DNA of 42,169 bases from an uncultured bacterium (GCA_949293185.1 CASFCQ010000010.1:1-42169); one strand, 5' to 3'. Shown: positions 9,608-19,440, numbered from the stretch's first letter. The notes: a model not told the origin generated them from the letters alone. Program-made: numbers and translations.

Positions 9608-11470
9608 TTACGCTTCAAGTTCAAACACTACACACTCGCCTATATAAATATTTTCTATTTCAAAGCTTTTATTTTGCACATCAGCACAAATTTCATCGTA
9701 CTGAGAATTAGTGTAAATCATTTTTGCATCTTTTATATCCGCCGGCATATTAAAACGTATAGATTGTTTTTCCGGATTTAAGTTAACAGCAAATAATAAT
9801 TTTGGGCTATTTTTTATTGAATAAATCCAGACAAGAGAAGACTCGTTGTCAGATGATAATAAATCAAGATGAGCCTGTTCAATAACGGATTTATATTGAG
9901 CATACAGAACTCTCATTGCTGTAATTTGTTCAAAAAGGATATCATTATTTCCCCATTCATAAGGCGTATCTTGGATTTTTACATATTCGTTAGAAAATTC
10001 ATTTTCTTTTTGGGGATTCAATGTTTTGGTTTCATAGCCGATACCTGTATAAGATGGAAGGTTTAAAAACATCGAAATAAAAAATCTGGATTCGTCAGCT
10101 TCTTCCGATTGGAAATACTTAGAGTGTTCTTTTAAATCACCGTCGTTTGAAAATGTACAAACACACGGATAAAACGGAAAGTTTTTTCTGAAAGGGTTCA
10201 GGTAATCATCAATTGTGTCGACATATTCCTTATTCAGGTATTGAAAATTCATATTGCCCAGCACTATATCCGCTTTTTTGTTAATCATATCGGAGATGCC
10301 GTTTATGTAATAAGTGTTGTAAAAAGCTTCCGCCAAAACCGCGAAATACGGCTTTTCTTTACTTATTTTGTCTTTTAAATATGACCACATTTCCTGTTTT
10401 TCATTTTCATTTTTATCCGCTGAATTGTGCGAATGAGAAATCTGGTTATGCGCCATATCAGCCCTTAAAAAGTCAAAGTTGTATTCTCTTTGAAATTCCG
10501 ATATTTTGCCGCTAAAATAATACCAAACTTTTTGCTCTGCGGCATTTTTGAGCGGATAGCCGTTATTGTCGATTTTATACCACTTGTAAGGTGTAATACA
10601 GCCTATAACTTTGGCGGAAGCCGAACGGTCTTTTACATCAAAAACAGCCCAATTTGTATCACCTGCTGATTCAATCTTTTTAAACATAACAGGACGCATA
10701 GGTGCATGTTCTGTCACAGGCAGCGGTTCAAGTCCTGCATATCTTATTTTTTCCATCAGCTTTATTCTTATTGACGTCCTGTTTGAATTTTGGGGAAATA
10801 TCCATTTATCTTTTTCCTGTTCATTTAATTCATAAAGATTGGACGGGGCAGAAATTTCTTTTATGATTATATTTTCGACCTCTTTATAAATAGTGTTGTA
10901 GTCAACCTGAGGAGGAAATAACTGAGATGTTTTTTGTTTGTTTAATTTTGCCCATTCAAAAAAGGAAGGGTTCAATAAAGTGATTTCTGAAAAATTATCA
11001 ACGTGAGGCAACGCATCAAAGCCAACAATCTTTCCCATTGCATGCAGAACATTAACAATCAGCTTAAGCTGCTGTTGTGGTGTTTTATAGCCCATTTCGC
11101 ACAACTCAGGGGCTAAAAATTCATCATTCAAACGCCACGAGGTTTGAACATACAGGCTTCCCCTATCTCCGGTTGTCCACAGCGGCATAATGTGTATACA
11201 GTTTTCAGGAAAAGTCATTGCGTATTTTACTATACCCCAGAATGTTTTGGTTAATCTGGGGTTTATGCCGATTATTTTTGCGGTTTTACACCATTTAGTA
11301 TCTTTTAGCCCAGCTAAAGGAGAAGGATAATTATGGGTAATATCAAAAGCTATGTCAAGTTTTTCCTGACCGAGAATTTTTTGCAGCATTGCAAAAGATT
11401 GTTTGAACGGAATGTTCAAACAATCTTGAGGTTTTATCTGATAATAGTTAAACTGATTTAGTATTGCCAT
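9608..11470 (-). CDS. GH13-like (alpha-amylase superfamily) protein
   Basis: A 620-residue protein with a TIM-barrel glycoside hydrolase layout. Candidate GH13 conserved regions are VGFDALPHVDN (149-159; region I with H156), FDFLRADMAH (332-341; R336 and nucleophile D338), AVLAEAF (377-383; acid/base E381) and TFSNDGD (439-445), where the usual N-H-D of region IV is altered. A beta-sandwich-like tail follows about residue 545 (LLFAVNLNPEKQSIRFNMP). No signal peptide is seen, so it should be cytoplasmic unless exported by another route. It overlaps the coiled-coil gene upstream by 13 bases and ends a four-gene cluster with a radical SAM protein and a HAD phosphatase. Substrate is unknown; a phosphorylase or transglycosylase on an internal glucan or sucrose is possible. 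The altered region IV lowers confidence that it is a normal hydrolase. Confidence 0.72.
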   Translation of the reverse strand: MAILNQFNYYQIKPQDCLNIPFKQSFAMLQKILGQEKLDIAFDITHNYPSPLAGLKDTKWCKTAKIIGINPRLTKTFWGIVKYAMTFPENCIHIMPLWTTGDRGSLYVQTSWRLNDEFLAPELCEMGYKTPQQQLKLIVNVLHAMGKIVGFDALPHVDNFSEITLLNPSFFEWAKLNKQKTSQLFPPQVDYNTIYKEVENIIIKEISAPSNLYELNEQEKDKWIFPQNSNRTSIRIKLMEKIRYAGLEPLPVTEHAPMRPVMFKKIESAGDTNWAVFDVKDRSASAKVIGCITPYKWYKIDNNGYPLKNAAEQKVWYYFSGKISEFQREYNFDFLRADMAHNQISHSHNSADKNENEKQEMWSYLKDKISKEKPYFAVLAEAFYNTYYINGISDMINKKADIVLGNMNFQYLNKEYVDTIDDYLNPFRKNFPFYPCVCTFSNDGDLKEHSKYFQSEEADESRFFISMFLNLPSYTGIGYETKTLNPQKENEFSNEYVKIQDTPYEWGNNDILFEQITAMRVLYAQYKSVIEQAHLDLLSSDNESSLVWIYSIKNSPKLLFAVNLNPEKQSIRFNMPADIKDAKMIYTNSQYDEICADVQNKSFEIENIYIGECVVFELEA

Positions 11471-12810
11471 TCTTCGATATTGTTTTTATAGAATTCTTCC
11501 ATTTTAGGATAGAATTTTTTAATTTCTTCTGTTTTATATTTAAAATTAGCTTCTAATTCAGGCAGGACTTTTCTGTACCTGTCAATGAGCAATTGATGTT
11601 CGTGGTTTGCCTGTTCGCCATGTTTTATATTCATATTAACCTTATTTAAACGGTCTTCAAGCACCATTAATTTTTTAGAAACTCTTTGGCTTTCTACTTT
11701 AGCCTCATCTTTTTCTCTTATATCTTCTTCACGTTTTTCTCTGGCAATGCTGTAACTAAATTGACTGTAGTCATTTTCTGGAGCATTGACCTTTTCATCA
11801 TTAAGGTCTTTCCATTCTTTAGCGACTTTAATCTGTTTTTCAAGATCTGCTTTTTGTTTTCTGAATTCATTTAACAGCTTGTTATTTTTAGTTATCGCAG
11901 CTTGAGAGTCTTGCATACAGTATTGTTTGTACTGAATTTGATTTCTGGCATTATCTCTGTCCATAAACATCAGCCCTACTTCATCAAAAATTTTAAACGC
12001 TTCTATAGCCTTGCGCTGCTGCATTTTGGAATGATTTATCCTGTCGTTATAATAACCTATTTTTTGATTTAGGCTGTTATATTTTTCAGAATTCATGCTG
12101 TAGAAATAGTCAGCCTTTTCTTTATCTCTTTTCAAATCCTCAGATTGCCACGGGTATTCCTGTGCTTTTTCGTCAAGGTCGTGTTTATAATCTGCGGAAA
12201 TATCATATTCGTGCTGAAAATTAGCTTTTTCTTCCATCAATTTTTGCAGTTCTTTTTTATCAGCCAGCTCTAATCTGTAATAATACTCAGCTAGAGTTTT
12301 AAAGTTCTGACCGTAGTTATTTGCGTTGCGGTTTTCGTTAAAATAATTTTCTTTTACCTCTTCAAGACGCGGGTACTTGGGCTGGTTGTCGTAAACAATA
12401 AAATCATGATCGTGTTTTGTCTGTTCGCTTACAACCTCTTCCGGATCGGCAAAGTACACTCTGTTTGTCGTATAATTGTTATTTGTTCTTTCAATAGAAG
12501 AATTTGCATAGCTCCAGCGGCTTTCGCCTATTTTTTGTTCCATAGTTCCGTACTGGGAATCATTATAAGTAGGTTCTCTGCCTATAGCAACAACACCTGC
12601 CGTACCATACTGTTTACGTATAATATTTTGAGTTTGACCTTTGAAAGATATTCCGGAAAGGAAATTACTTTTTATTGCGTCTGACGCATTCTTCGTTTCA
12701 ACAGATGTTTTATTTTCATTAATACCAAAGCCGGTTAAATCCTGTTCTTTGTTTTGAGAGTTTGCTCTTGTTCTTTTTACGGTTTGTGGAGAAATTTTAC
12801 TTATTTTCAT
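11458..12810 (-). CDS. Coiled-coil protein with N-terminal SFKG motif
   Basis: A 450-residue protein I do not recognise. The first 55 residues are polar and disorder-like, ending in the motif ISFKGQT (about 54-60). A short segment follows with YGTAGVVAIGREPTYNDSQY, then from about 170 to 440 long, highly charged helices rich in E, K, Q and N that should form coiled coils. No signal peptide or membrane segment is seen. It has a clean AAGGAG Shine-Dalgarno within the end of the radical SAM gene, which stops one base upstream, and it overlaps the GH13-like gene downstream, so the three are translationally linked. The adjacency suggests it could be a scaffold for, or a substrate of, the radical SAM protein. 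That is speculation. Confidence 0.7.
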   Translation of the reverse strand: MKISKISPQTVKRTRANSQNKEQDLTGFGINENKTSVETKNASDAIKSNFLSGISFKGQTQNIIRKQYGTAGVVAIGREPTYNDSQYGTMEQKIGESRWSYANSSIERTNNNYTTNRVYFADPEEVVSEQTKHDHDFIVYDNQPKYPRLEEVKENYFNENRNANNYGQNFKTLAEYYYRLELADKKELQKLMEEKANFQHEYDISADYKHDLDEKAQEYPWQSEDLKRDKEKADYFYSMNSEKYNSLNQKIGYYNDRINHSKMQQRKAIEAFKIFDEVGLMFMDRDNARNQIQYKQYCMQDSQAAITKNNKLLNEFRKQKADLEKQIKVAKEWKDLNDEKVNAPENDYSQFSYSIAREKREEDIREKDEAKVESQRVSKKLMVLEDRLNKVNMNIKHGEQANHEHQLLIDRYRKVLPELEANFKYKTEEIKKFYPKMEEFYKNNIEEWQY

Positions 12811-12811
12811 A

Positions 12812-14077
12812 TTAAGCTCCTTTTAATTCGCTGAATTTTGCGACAATTGTTTCTGTATCTTGCAGATGTCTCATAGATGCAGGGGTAAAAGTTTCCAAAG
12901 GTATAACAGGTGTCGCATTTTTTGAGGTTTTATCCCTGTATTTGTCTAATATAAATACACCGTTTTTAGATGATTTTATGTAATTAATTTCATCAGGAAG
13001 GCTGAGCAGTTTGTCATTGACCTGCAATAAACTATCCTGTGCATAAATGAAGTTGCCCTTATAAAAGTTGCAGCATTTTGCACATATTGTAAATTTACCG
13101 TTTTTACAAAGCGCCTGTCTTAAACTGTTAGCTTTTTCGTTGTTCCATATTGTCCAAAAATCTTCTGTATTGATGTTACCTATGATATTGCCGATGCAAT
13201 TAGATACATCTCCGTTTGAATGTATTGTCGGATTAACCCACGGAGTAGTGCATATTCTGCCGGGTCGGATTTCATCAAGATTTTTGTCAAGGTAATAATT
13301 TTCGATTTCTTCATCTTCTAATGCGGGAAAAATAAAAGCAGTAGTTTTGCAGATATCTTTAAGTGAATCAATGGCTTTTGTAAGTTTATTTACGTAATCT
13401 TTGTCTATTTTATAATGTTTTGGCGGAATAAGCCCTCCGGCATAATCTTTATTTAATCTTTGCCTCCACTGAAGGTCTGTGTGTTTATTTAACTCACCTG
13501 AAGAAAATTGAAGATGCTGAAAAGTAAGGGTTTTTAAATTTTTTTGCTGTATAAATTTTAAAAACTCAGCCAGTTCATCAACATTATCTGGCAGCATAAC
13601 ACAGTTTATACAGAGTTCTATTTTACTTCCTGCTTTTTGGTACGCCTCAATTTTATCAATATTTTCCATTACTTTTTTAAACGTACCTTTTTTATTTCTG
13701 ATTGAATCATGAGTTTGCTCAAGACCGTCCAGACTGATAGTTATGGTTGTATCGGTTTTGGAAATTTGTTCCAGATATTTGTCCAGCAATACGCCGTTTG
13801 TCACAATTTGTACATTAAAACCGTGTTTTTGAGTCAAGTCAAAAAGTTTGTCAAAATCTTTATACAACAACGGTTCGCCGCCCATTAAGAGCATTTTTGG
13901 CTTTGGATTTACATCGGATACTGATTCAAAAAAAGATTCCCACTGTTCGAGAGTCATATCTTTAGGGGCATTTTCTTTAAAGCCTTCACCGTATTGCGTA
14001 CACATAGAGCATTTTAGGTTACAGCGGTATGTAAGGCTCAAAATAAATTCCATTTCAAAGGGAAGTTCTAAGACCAT
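12812..14077 (-). CDS. Radical SAM protein with SPASM-like C-terminal domain
   Basis: A 421-residue radical SAM enzyme. The cluster-binding motif is CNLKCSMC (C19, C23, C26), with MGGEPLL near 64-70 and a typical TNGVLLD strand. The C-terminal part has the cysteine pattern of a SPASM auxiliary-cluster domain: GRICTTPW with SNCIGN around 270-300 and TICAKCCNF near 337-345. SPASM enzymes usually modify peptides or proteins (sactipeptides, quinohemoprotein amine dehydrogenase subunits, sulfatases). It overlaps the HAD phosphatase gene by 10 bases, has a GGAGGT Shine-Dalgarno 5 bases before its ATG and is followed after one base by the coiled-coil gene. No short precursor peptide is visible nearby, so a larger neighbour may be the target. 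Confidence 0.88.
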   Translation of the reverse strand: MVLELPFEMEFILSLTYRCNLKCSMCTQYGEGFKENAPKDMTLEQWESFFESVSDVNPKPKMLLMGGEPLLYKDFDKLFDLTQKHGFNVQIVTNGVLLDKYLEQISKTDTTITISLDGLEQTHDSIRNKKGTFKKVMENIDKIEAYQKAGSKIELCINCVMLPDNVDELAEFLKFIQQKNLKTLTFQHLQFSSGELNKHTDLQWRQRLNKDYAGGLIPPKHYKIDKDYVNKLTKAIDSLKDICKTTAFIFPALEDEEIENYYLDKNLDEIRPGRICTTPWVNPTIHSNGDVSNCIGNIIGNINTEDFWTIWNNEKANSLRQALCKNGKFTICAKCCNFYKGNFIYAQDSLLQVNDKLLSLPDEINYIKSSKNGVFILDKYRDKTSKNATPVIPLETFTPASMRHLQDTETIVAKFSELKGA

Positions 14078-15348
14078 ATTGAACCTCCGTCCATCAATGA
14101 TGTATACAAATCCATGCCCATTTCATAAGAGTATTCCGGGTTTTGTTCAGCATAGTTATACATAGCTGTTTTTATGGCATTTAAAAAGCCGTTGTTTTTA
14201 TCAAGAGAATCAGGGATACAAATCATTTTGTTTATGCCTTTTTCTCTCAGATGCCTGTCCATTTCTCTCAGGTGCTCTAGCCTTTCGCTGCTGCCGACAA
14301 TTATTGAACAGAAAGGCATTTTTGCAATTGCATCAAGCACTCTGTCGTCTTGTAACAAAACAGGTGCAGGAATTTCTTTGTTAATCTTTATACCGTATAT
14401 ATCAAGATAATTAAGAGGATTCAGCATTTCTTCATCATTACTGTCGTCGCCGGCGGCAATAATCAAATCGTTAGTATTGTTTTGAACAACATTTTTTAAT
14501 GCGTTTTTGACATCGTAGAGTTTTGTAATCTGTTTGTTATCCGGAGCGGGTTTTATAAACATTTTATTACCGGGGATTATTTCCTTTTGTCCATTAATTA
14601 TCTGCGGACAAAATCCGTTATAATCCTGGGGATAGTGTTTTACAACAGCTTTAATACCGTTGCTGCGCAAATAATCTTCTATTTTTTCTTTAATACGCTC
14701 TGTCGGCAAATTGTTGGAAAAAGCTATTTCTATTGCGTTATCCTCATCCTGCGTAAAAGAGACATAGTTTTTTGCCTTATCCTGCGGCAATTTGTCTAAC
14801 TGCGCCTCAAGCGAAATCTCGCCGTAATCATCTTTAGTTCTGTTCACGCCTGATTCAATGAACACAGGATTTTTAAATTCTTGTCTTATGATATCTTTAA
14901 TTGCAATTTTTACACGCAAAGAATCCCAGCCATTGGTTTCATTTTTTATTTTTTCAGATTTATTTGTATCTTTTTTCCAACTGTCTTGCGTTCTTACAAA
15001 GCGGTCTCCGCCGTCTTTTGTAATAAGAGCATCAGGAGAAAAATAGTTAAGGTGTTTGTCTTTAAGCTTTTTTTCAACATACTGGTATTCGGATGCATTT
15101 CTTCCTGTAGTAATTGTTAACAAAACTTTACCTTTTGCAGTATCGGAAAAATCTTTAATTTTTTGAAAATAATCATTAAACAAATATCGTCTTTCACTGC
15201 CTTCTGACAATGCATTATCCTGACACATTTCAACATGCGAAAACGGAGTATATGTCTTGTCAAAGTCAGTAAATACAGCAGTTTTTCCGGATTTAAAAGA
15301 TATAGAATTACAGGGATGTATATTAAATTTTATTGGATTAATAAACAC
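14068..15348 (-). CDS. HAD hydrolase, sucrose-phosphatase/Cof-like, with SFKS motif
   Basis: HAD phosphatase of the sugar-phosphate type (426 residues). Motifs in order are VFTDFDKTYTPF (I, aspartate nucleophile), TITTGRN (II), a lysine in the MFIKPAPDNKQITK region (III) and AAGDDSNDEEML (IV). The GTG at 15346-15348 is chosen as the start: GAGG lies 8 bases before it, and it gives an N-terminus FINPIKFNIHPCNSISFKSG, the pattern seen on neighbouring SFKG proteins. The upstream ATG at 15445-15447 would add 33 residues with no ribosome-binding site and would take up most of the divergent promoter region. It begins the cluster continuing through the radical SAM, coiled-coil and GH13-like genes. 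Substrate is unknown; with a GH13-like partner, a sugar phosphate such as sucrose- or trehalose-phosphate is plausible. Confidence 0.82.
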   Translation of the reverse strand: MFINPIKFNIHPCNSISFKSGKTAVFTDFDKTYTPFSHVEMCQDNALSEGSERRYLFNDYFQKIKDFSDTAKGKVLLTITTGRNASEYQYVEKKLKDKHLNYFSPDALITKDGGDRFVRTQDSWKKDTNKSEKIKNETNGWDSLRVKIAIKDIIRQEFKNPVFIESGVNRTKDDYGEISLEAQLDKLPQDKAKNYVSFTQDEDNAIEIAFSNNLPTERIKEKIEDYLRSNGIKAVVKHYPQDYNGFCPQIINGQKEIIPGNKMFIKPAPDNKQITKLYDVKNALKNVVQNNTNDLIIAAGDDSNDEEMLNPLNYLDIYGIKINKEIPAPVLLQDDRVLDAIAKMPFCSIIVGSSERLEHLREMDRHLREKGINKMICIPDSLDKNNGFLNAIKTAMYNYAEQNPEYSYEMGMDLYTSLMDGGSIWS

Positions 15349-15497
15349 AGCAAACCTCAATACTTTTTCTGATAATAAAAAAAAATATAACGGATTAAAA
15401 GAATTAATTCGTTTTGTTTTACAAAATGTTACAAGAGTAATACACAAAAATAAAAATTTGTTTTATAATAAAATTTAACAAAAGGGGACTTGGACAT

Positions 15498-17015
15498 ATG
15501 AGAGCTGCATCTATTTCCGTATTGCCACGGCAAGATTACGGTAATGTCCGCCAAAAAAGACATTACCAACAGTCGGCATGGAATACTTCTTTCTTGGGAA
15601 AAACTTCAAATTTAACACAAGATGTTTTTGAAAAAACACAAACAAATTATTTTAAAGCCAAACCTGTTTCTTTTAAAGGTTTTTATAACAGGCAGGAGGC
15701 TGAAAATCTCATTGACAGAATTAACTCGCATCAGGTTGATGCAAACGGCAAAGGTTTTCAAAGTGAATATTACAAAATCAGCGATGAATTTGGGTTAAAA
15801 GCGCCTAATCCCAGAGACAAAGGACCTTATGCCGATATTAAAGGCAATAATAATATCAAAGAATTCCACATACTAAAAAGAATGCAGGATATTGATACGG
15901 AACTTGCCGTAAAACCTGCTGATTTGATTAACAAATATGACAAACATTACCTTGTTATGGAAAACCTTAACGGCAGCCATCCGTTCGAAACAAAACTAAC
16001 GTCACAGCATCTGTCAGATATTATGGCTAAAACATTTAATATGGACATTAACGGTATTGCTCACAGTGATTTGCAGAGCGGAAACATAATCCTTTCAAAT
16101 GATAATAAAGCAAAATTTATTGATTTTGGTTCTTTTAATATTTTGCGCAATAACGGCAGTTACATTTCATCTGACTTCATTGACGAAAATTTCATCAAAA
16201 ACGGACAAGAGATTAATTCACCGTTAAAAGATAAATTCAGAGCGGTGTTTTACAATAACGAACCTGTTGTGGATATAAAGAATCATTCGGACAACCCGCA
16301 TTTGAATATAAAATCAAATGCCTCTAATTTTGAATTCCGTACTATTTATGACTATATTAAACATAATAAAGCAGAGAATCCGAAACAGCTTGTTACTGAT
16401 TATCTGAAAGCAAAATCAGATAATTACCACACAAAAATGATTGAATTTTTGGAAAATATGGAAATGTCACCGGCTGATACAGCGCAAATCCAAAAGAAAC
16501 AGGATGCTCTCGAGGCAGAAAAGGTATTTAAAACAGTTTTTTCAGACCCAAGCGAACAGGTTGTAAAAACAGAACTCGGTAAAATTCAGCTAAAATGGTT
16601 GATGAACGACTATCAGGGAGCTCACACAAAAGCTTTTGACTATTTTAACAAACTTGTTAACCAAACACAGGAATATTCCCAAAACTCGCAGGGAGCTGAA
16701 AAATCTTATTTTGAATTAATGACAAAACGTCTGGATACATTCAAAAACACTCTGACAGACGCAAAATATAAAGGCGGAGTGTTAGAAGAGCAAGATGACA
16801 TTGTCAAAAAAGTGTTTGACAAAGCCGCTCAAAAAGTAGAAAAGACAACTGCTAAAGTGATAGAAATGGTAACAAAAAAGACGGAACAACCGGCAAGCAG
16901 GGCTGCATTGTTTAATAAAAAGAATGTATTTATAGCTCTGGGGCTTGCTGCAATTGCGGCCGGAGGGGTGTATTTAAACAAATCCGCAAAGTCAAAACAC
17001 GCTAATATGTCATAG
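15498..17015 (+). CDS. Protein-kinase-fold protein with SFKG motif and C-terminal membrane segment
   Basis: A 505-residue protein. After a polar N-terminus carrying PVSFKGFY (56-63) it shows a kinase-like core: K101 as candidate ATP lysine, E122 as candidate helix-C glutamate, hinge-like YLVMENLNG (151-159), catalytic loop HSDLQSGN (H189, D191, N196) and metal-binding IDFG (208-211). The rest of the core is short for a eukaryotic-like kinase and could equally be a sugar or antibiotic phosphotransferase. Residues 290-470 are helical and charged; the end is a single hydrophobic segment (VFIALGLAAIAAGGVYL) followed by lysines, which suggests tail anchoring. AAGGGGA lies 9 bases before the ATG. 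It is divergent from the HAD/radical SAM cluster across about 150 bases. It could be a regulator, or an exported or effector-type kinase; target unknown. Confidence 0.75.
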   Translation: MRAASISVLPRQDYGNVRQKRHYQQSAWNTSFLGKTSNLTQDVFEKTQTNYFKAKPVSFKGFYNRQEAENLIDRINSHQVDANGKGFQSEYYKISDEFGLKAPNPRDKGPYADIKGNNNIKEFHILKRMQDIDTELAVKPADLINKYDKHYLVMENLNGSHPFETKLTSQHLSDIMAKTFNMDINGIAHSDLQSGNIILSNDNKAKFIDFGSFNILRNNGSYISSDFIDENFIKNGQEINSPLKDKFRAVFYNNEPVVDIKNHSDNPHLNIKSNASNFEFRTIYDYIKHNKAENPKQLVTDYLKAKSDNYHTKMIEFLENMEMSPADTAQIQKKQDALEAEKVFKTVFSDPSEQVVKTELGKIQLKWLMNDYQGAHTKAFDYFNKLVNQTQEYSQNSQGAEKSYFELMTKRLDTFKNTLTDAKYKGGVLEEQDDIVKKVFDKAAQKVEKTTAKVIEMVTKKTEQPASRAALFNKKNVFIALGLAAIAAGGVYLNKSAKSKHANMS

Positions 17016-17198
17016 GCTGACTTTGCCTTAGTTTTTGTGTAAAGCCGAGGTTCAACATTTCTGGCTTATTTTGTGCTGTTATCTTGCCAAGTTATTTTAG
17101 ATTACATAAAAATTTTACAAATAAAAGAAGCTGACCTTTCAAATGTACACATGGTTCGGCATTGTCAGGTACAGGCAAGTTCTTTTGCTCAATTTTTG

Positions 17199-17813
17199 CT
17201 ACTTTTCTATCACAAACAGTGCTTCCTCGCACAGAAGGTTTGTTAAAATTCTGTTGAACGGGTTTTTGCTGATTTTTCCTCTTTTGATATAAACCGATTT
17301 TGTAATTTTTATATTTCTGTCTTTGCAAAAGTCAAAAAAGTCTTCAACCGTCAAAAGGTGAATGTTCGGTGTATCATACCAGCAAAAAGGCAGCATTCTG
17401 GATTTTGGCATTCTGCCTTTAAAAAACAGATAGAATCTTACGCGCCAGTAACCGAAATTAGGAAAGCTTACAACGCCCTTTTTGCCTGTTCTGAGCATTT
17501 CTTCTATAACAAAATCGGGTTTTTCTGTTGATTGAAGCGTTTGGTTCAATATCACATAATCAAATTCGTTGTCGGAAAAATCTTTTAACCCCTCGTCAAT
17601 GTCGCCTTGAATAACGGAAAGACCTTTTTGTATACTTGCAATAACGTTATTTTGGTTAATATCCACACCTATACCGTTGCAATGCTTTTTATCAACAAGC
17701 ATTTTGAGCAGTTCTCCGTTTCCGCAGCCTAAATCCAGAATTTTGGCATTATTTTCAATAATATCTGTAATAACTGTATAATTTAAATGCAAAGCTTCCG
17801 ATACATCAGACAT
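17199..17813 (-). CDS. metW: MetW, methionine biosynthesis protein
   Basis: A MetW-type SAM-binding Rossmann protein (204 residues), with [15 protein letters not shown] as the SAM loop, [19 protein letters not shown] and the family-typical [20 protein letters not shown] and PYDT-like WYDTPNIH. MetW partners MetX in homoserine acylation in many bacteria. The ATG at 17811-17813 is chosen because GAAAGGAG lies 6 bases upstream; an upstream TTG at 17831 would add six residues but has no such site. The start overlaps the end of metX by 8 bases, showing translational coupling. The region between here and 17015 holds no gene. Confidence 0.93.
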   Translation of the reverse strand: MSDVSEALHLNYTVITDIIENNAKILDLGCGNGELLKMLVDKKHCNGIGVDINQNNVIASIQKGLSVIQGDIDEGLKDFSDNEFDYVILNQTLQSTEKPDFVIEEMLRTGKKGVVSFPNFGYWRVRFYLFFKGRMPKSRMLPFCWYDTPNIHLLTVEDFFDFCKDRNIKITKSVYIKRGKISKNPFNRILTNLLCEEALFVIEK

Positions 17814-18939
17814 TCTGTGCTCCTTTCGCAAGAAAACTCTTAACTATTTTGGTCTGGGTTTCAAACTCCAATAAAAATGCATCATGCCCGCAGGGTGATT
17901 CTATCTCGCAAAATGATACATCTCGTCCGGCTTTTATCAGAGCATGCACAATCTCTTTTGATTGAGAAGTCGGAAAAAGCCAATCCGATGTAAAAGACAT
18001 AACAAGAAAACGTGCTCTGGTTTTTTCAAACGCAGACTCTAAAGAACCGTGTTTTTGTGCCAAATCAAAGTAATCAACAGCTTTTGTAATATAAAGGTAG
18101 CTGTTTGCATCAAAACGCTCGACAAAAGTGCGCCCCTGATGTTCTAAATAGCTTTCTACCTGAAAATCTATATTAAAGTCAAAATTAGGCTTGTCGCTGT
18201 ATTGAAAACGCCTGCCGAATTTTTTATGCATAGATTCTTCGCAAAGATAAGTAATATGCCCAACCATACGTGCAATTGACAACCCTTTTTCGGGTTGATT
18301 TTCTTTGTCGTAATAATCACCATTGTTAAAATACGGGTCAGAGAGGATGGCATTCCTGCCTACAGCGTTAAACGCAATCCCCTGCGCTGTTAATCTGCTT
18401 GTTGAAGCTATTATTATCACTGCATCAACCATATCAGAATACGTTATAGCCCATTCAAGCGCCTGCATTCCACCCATAGAACCGCCGGCTACTATAAGTT
18501 TTTTTACCCCTAAAAAATCAACAAGCCTTTTTTGTACTTTAACAGCATCTTCAATTGTTATTACCGGAAAACTCAAACCATACGGTTTGCCTGTATCAGG
18601 ATTCAGCGAGCACGGTCCTGTTGTTCCGGAGCAGCCGCCCAGCATATTAGAAGAAATTACAAAATATTTGTCTGTATCAAAAGCCTTACCCGGACCAACC
18701 ATATCATCCCACCATCCGGGTTTTTTATCATTTTCATCATGATAACCTGCTGCATGAGCATCACCTGTCAGTGCGTGTAAAAGCAGGATTGCATTGTCTT
18801 TTTTTTCGTTCAAAACGCCGTAAGTTTCATAAGCGACCTGTATTGGACCGAACTCTACTCCTGATTCAAGAAGAATTTTATCATTTATATAAAAATATTC
18901 TGTTTTGGTTAACCCCAATGAATTTGCTTCTTTTTGCAC
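17806..18939 (-). CDS. metX: Homoserine O-acyltransferase MetX
   Basis: Alpha/beta-hydrolase acyltransferase of methionine biosynthesis, acylating homoserine with acetyl-CoA (succinyl-CoA in some relatives). The nucleophile elbow is [13 protein letters not shown], and the remaining triad residues sit in FTSDWLFP (Asp) and PCGHDAFL (His). [15 protein letters not shown] and the [14 protein letters not shown] loop are typical of the family. The start is taken as the GTG at 18937-18939, which has a GGGGGGA Shine-Dalgarno 7 bases upstream and gives about 377 residues; an in-frame TTG ten codons earlier lacks one. It is the first gene of a metXW operon. Acetyl versus succinyl specificity cannot be read by eye. 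Confidence 0.93.
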   Translation of the reverse strand: MQKEANSLGLTKTEYFYINDKILLESGVEFGPIQVAYETYGVLNEKKDNAILLLHALTGDAHAAGYHDENDKKPGWWDDMVGPGKAFDTDKYFVISSNMLGGCSGTTGPCSLNPDTGKPYGLSFPVITIEDAVKVQKRLVDFLGVKKLIVAGGSMGGMQALEWAITYSDMVDAVIIIASTSRLTAQGIAFNAVGRNAILSDPYFNNGDYYDKENQPEKGLSIARMVGHITYLCEESMHKKFGRRFQYSDKPNFDFNIDFQVESYLEHQGRTFVERFDANSYLYITKAVDYFDLAQKHGSLESAFEKTRARFLVMSFTSDWLFPTSQSKEIVHALIKAGRDVSFCEIESPCGHDAFLLEFETQTKIVKSFLAKGAQNV

Positions 18940-19131
18940 TGATGTATCCCCCCGCTGTATTAACGACAATCATAACACATCATGGTTATTATTGAGCAAA
19001 AGTTAATAATACAAAACCCTAACCCTATAAAGATAATACTTTTTTACAACCAACAATTGTACATTGGTATATTTTAACTTGAGCAAAAGGAACGTAAACT
19101 ATCAATAGATATCTTAGAGAGGAGTCTTATA

Positions 19132-19440
19132 ATGCTTACTGAAAGGTATATAGATGGGCTGAATCAGCGCCATCAACTGGAATTTAACAATGTCGGCAAA
19201 GAAATACTGCCCTGGCTGGAAGATGTTGCCGCTGAAAATAACTGCAAGATTGACCGCAAAGAATGGAAAAGCAAATATAACAGCTATGTAATTTATGACT
19301 ATGAACCTTTTTGTTCTGACGGTTTTGAAATAAATCTTGTTATATCATCTTTCAGCAGAGAACATCTCGATTTTTTAAAATATTTATACGAAAACAAACT
19401 AAACACAATTGAATACCTTAACAACTGTGTAATAAGCTAA
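19132..19440 (+). CDS. Small acidic orphan protein
   Basis: A 102-residue protein I do not recognise. It has no signal peptide or membrane segment, is rich in acidic and aromatic residues, and alternates helix-like (QRHQLEFNNVGKEILPWLED) and strand-like stretches (SYVIYDYEPF, EINLVIS). A GAGAGGAG Shine-Dalgarno 6-7 bases before the ATG and a strong terminator 11 bases after the stop make it a real single-gene unit. It sits alone between the divergent metX and the convergent secreted-protein gene. Confidence 0.7.
   Translation: MLTERYIDGLNQRHQLEFNNVGKEILPWLEDVAAENNCKIDRKEWKSKYNSYVIYDYEPFCSDGFEINLVISSFSREHLDFLKYLYENKLNTIEYLNNCVIS

Noticed and set aside
14068-15447. The 459-codon long form of the HAD gene
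   Set aside because: No ribosome-binding site at its ATG, and the shorter GTG form agrees with the SFKS pattern of its neighbours.
17199-17831. TTG start for metW 18 bases upstream
   Set aside because: The ATG at 17813 has an ideal Shine-Dalgarno; the TTG has none.
19014-19026. CCCTAACCCT resembling telomeric repeat
   Set aside because: Only two units; chance occurrence in a bacterial intergenic region.
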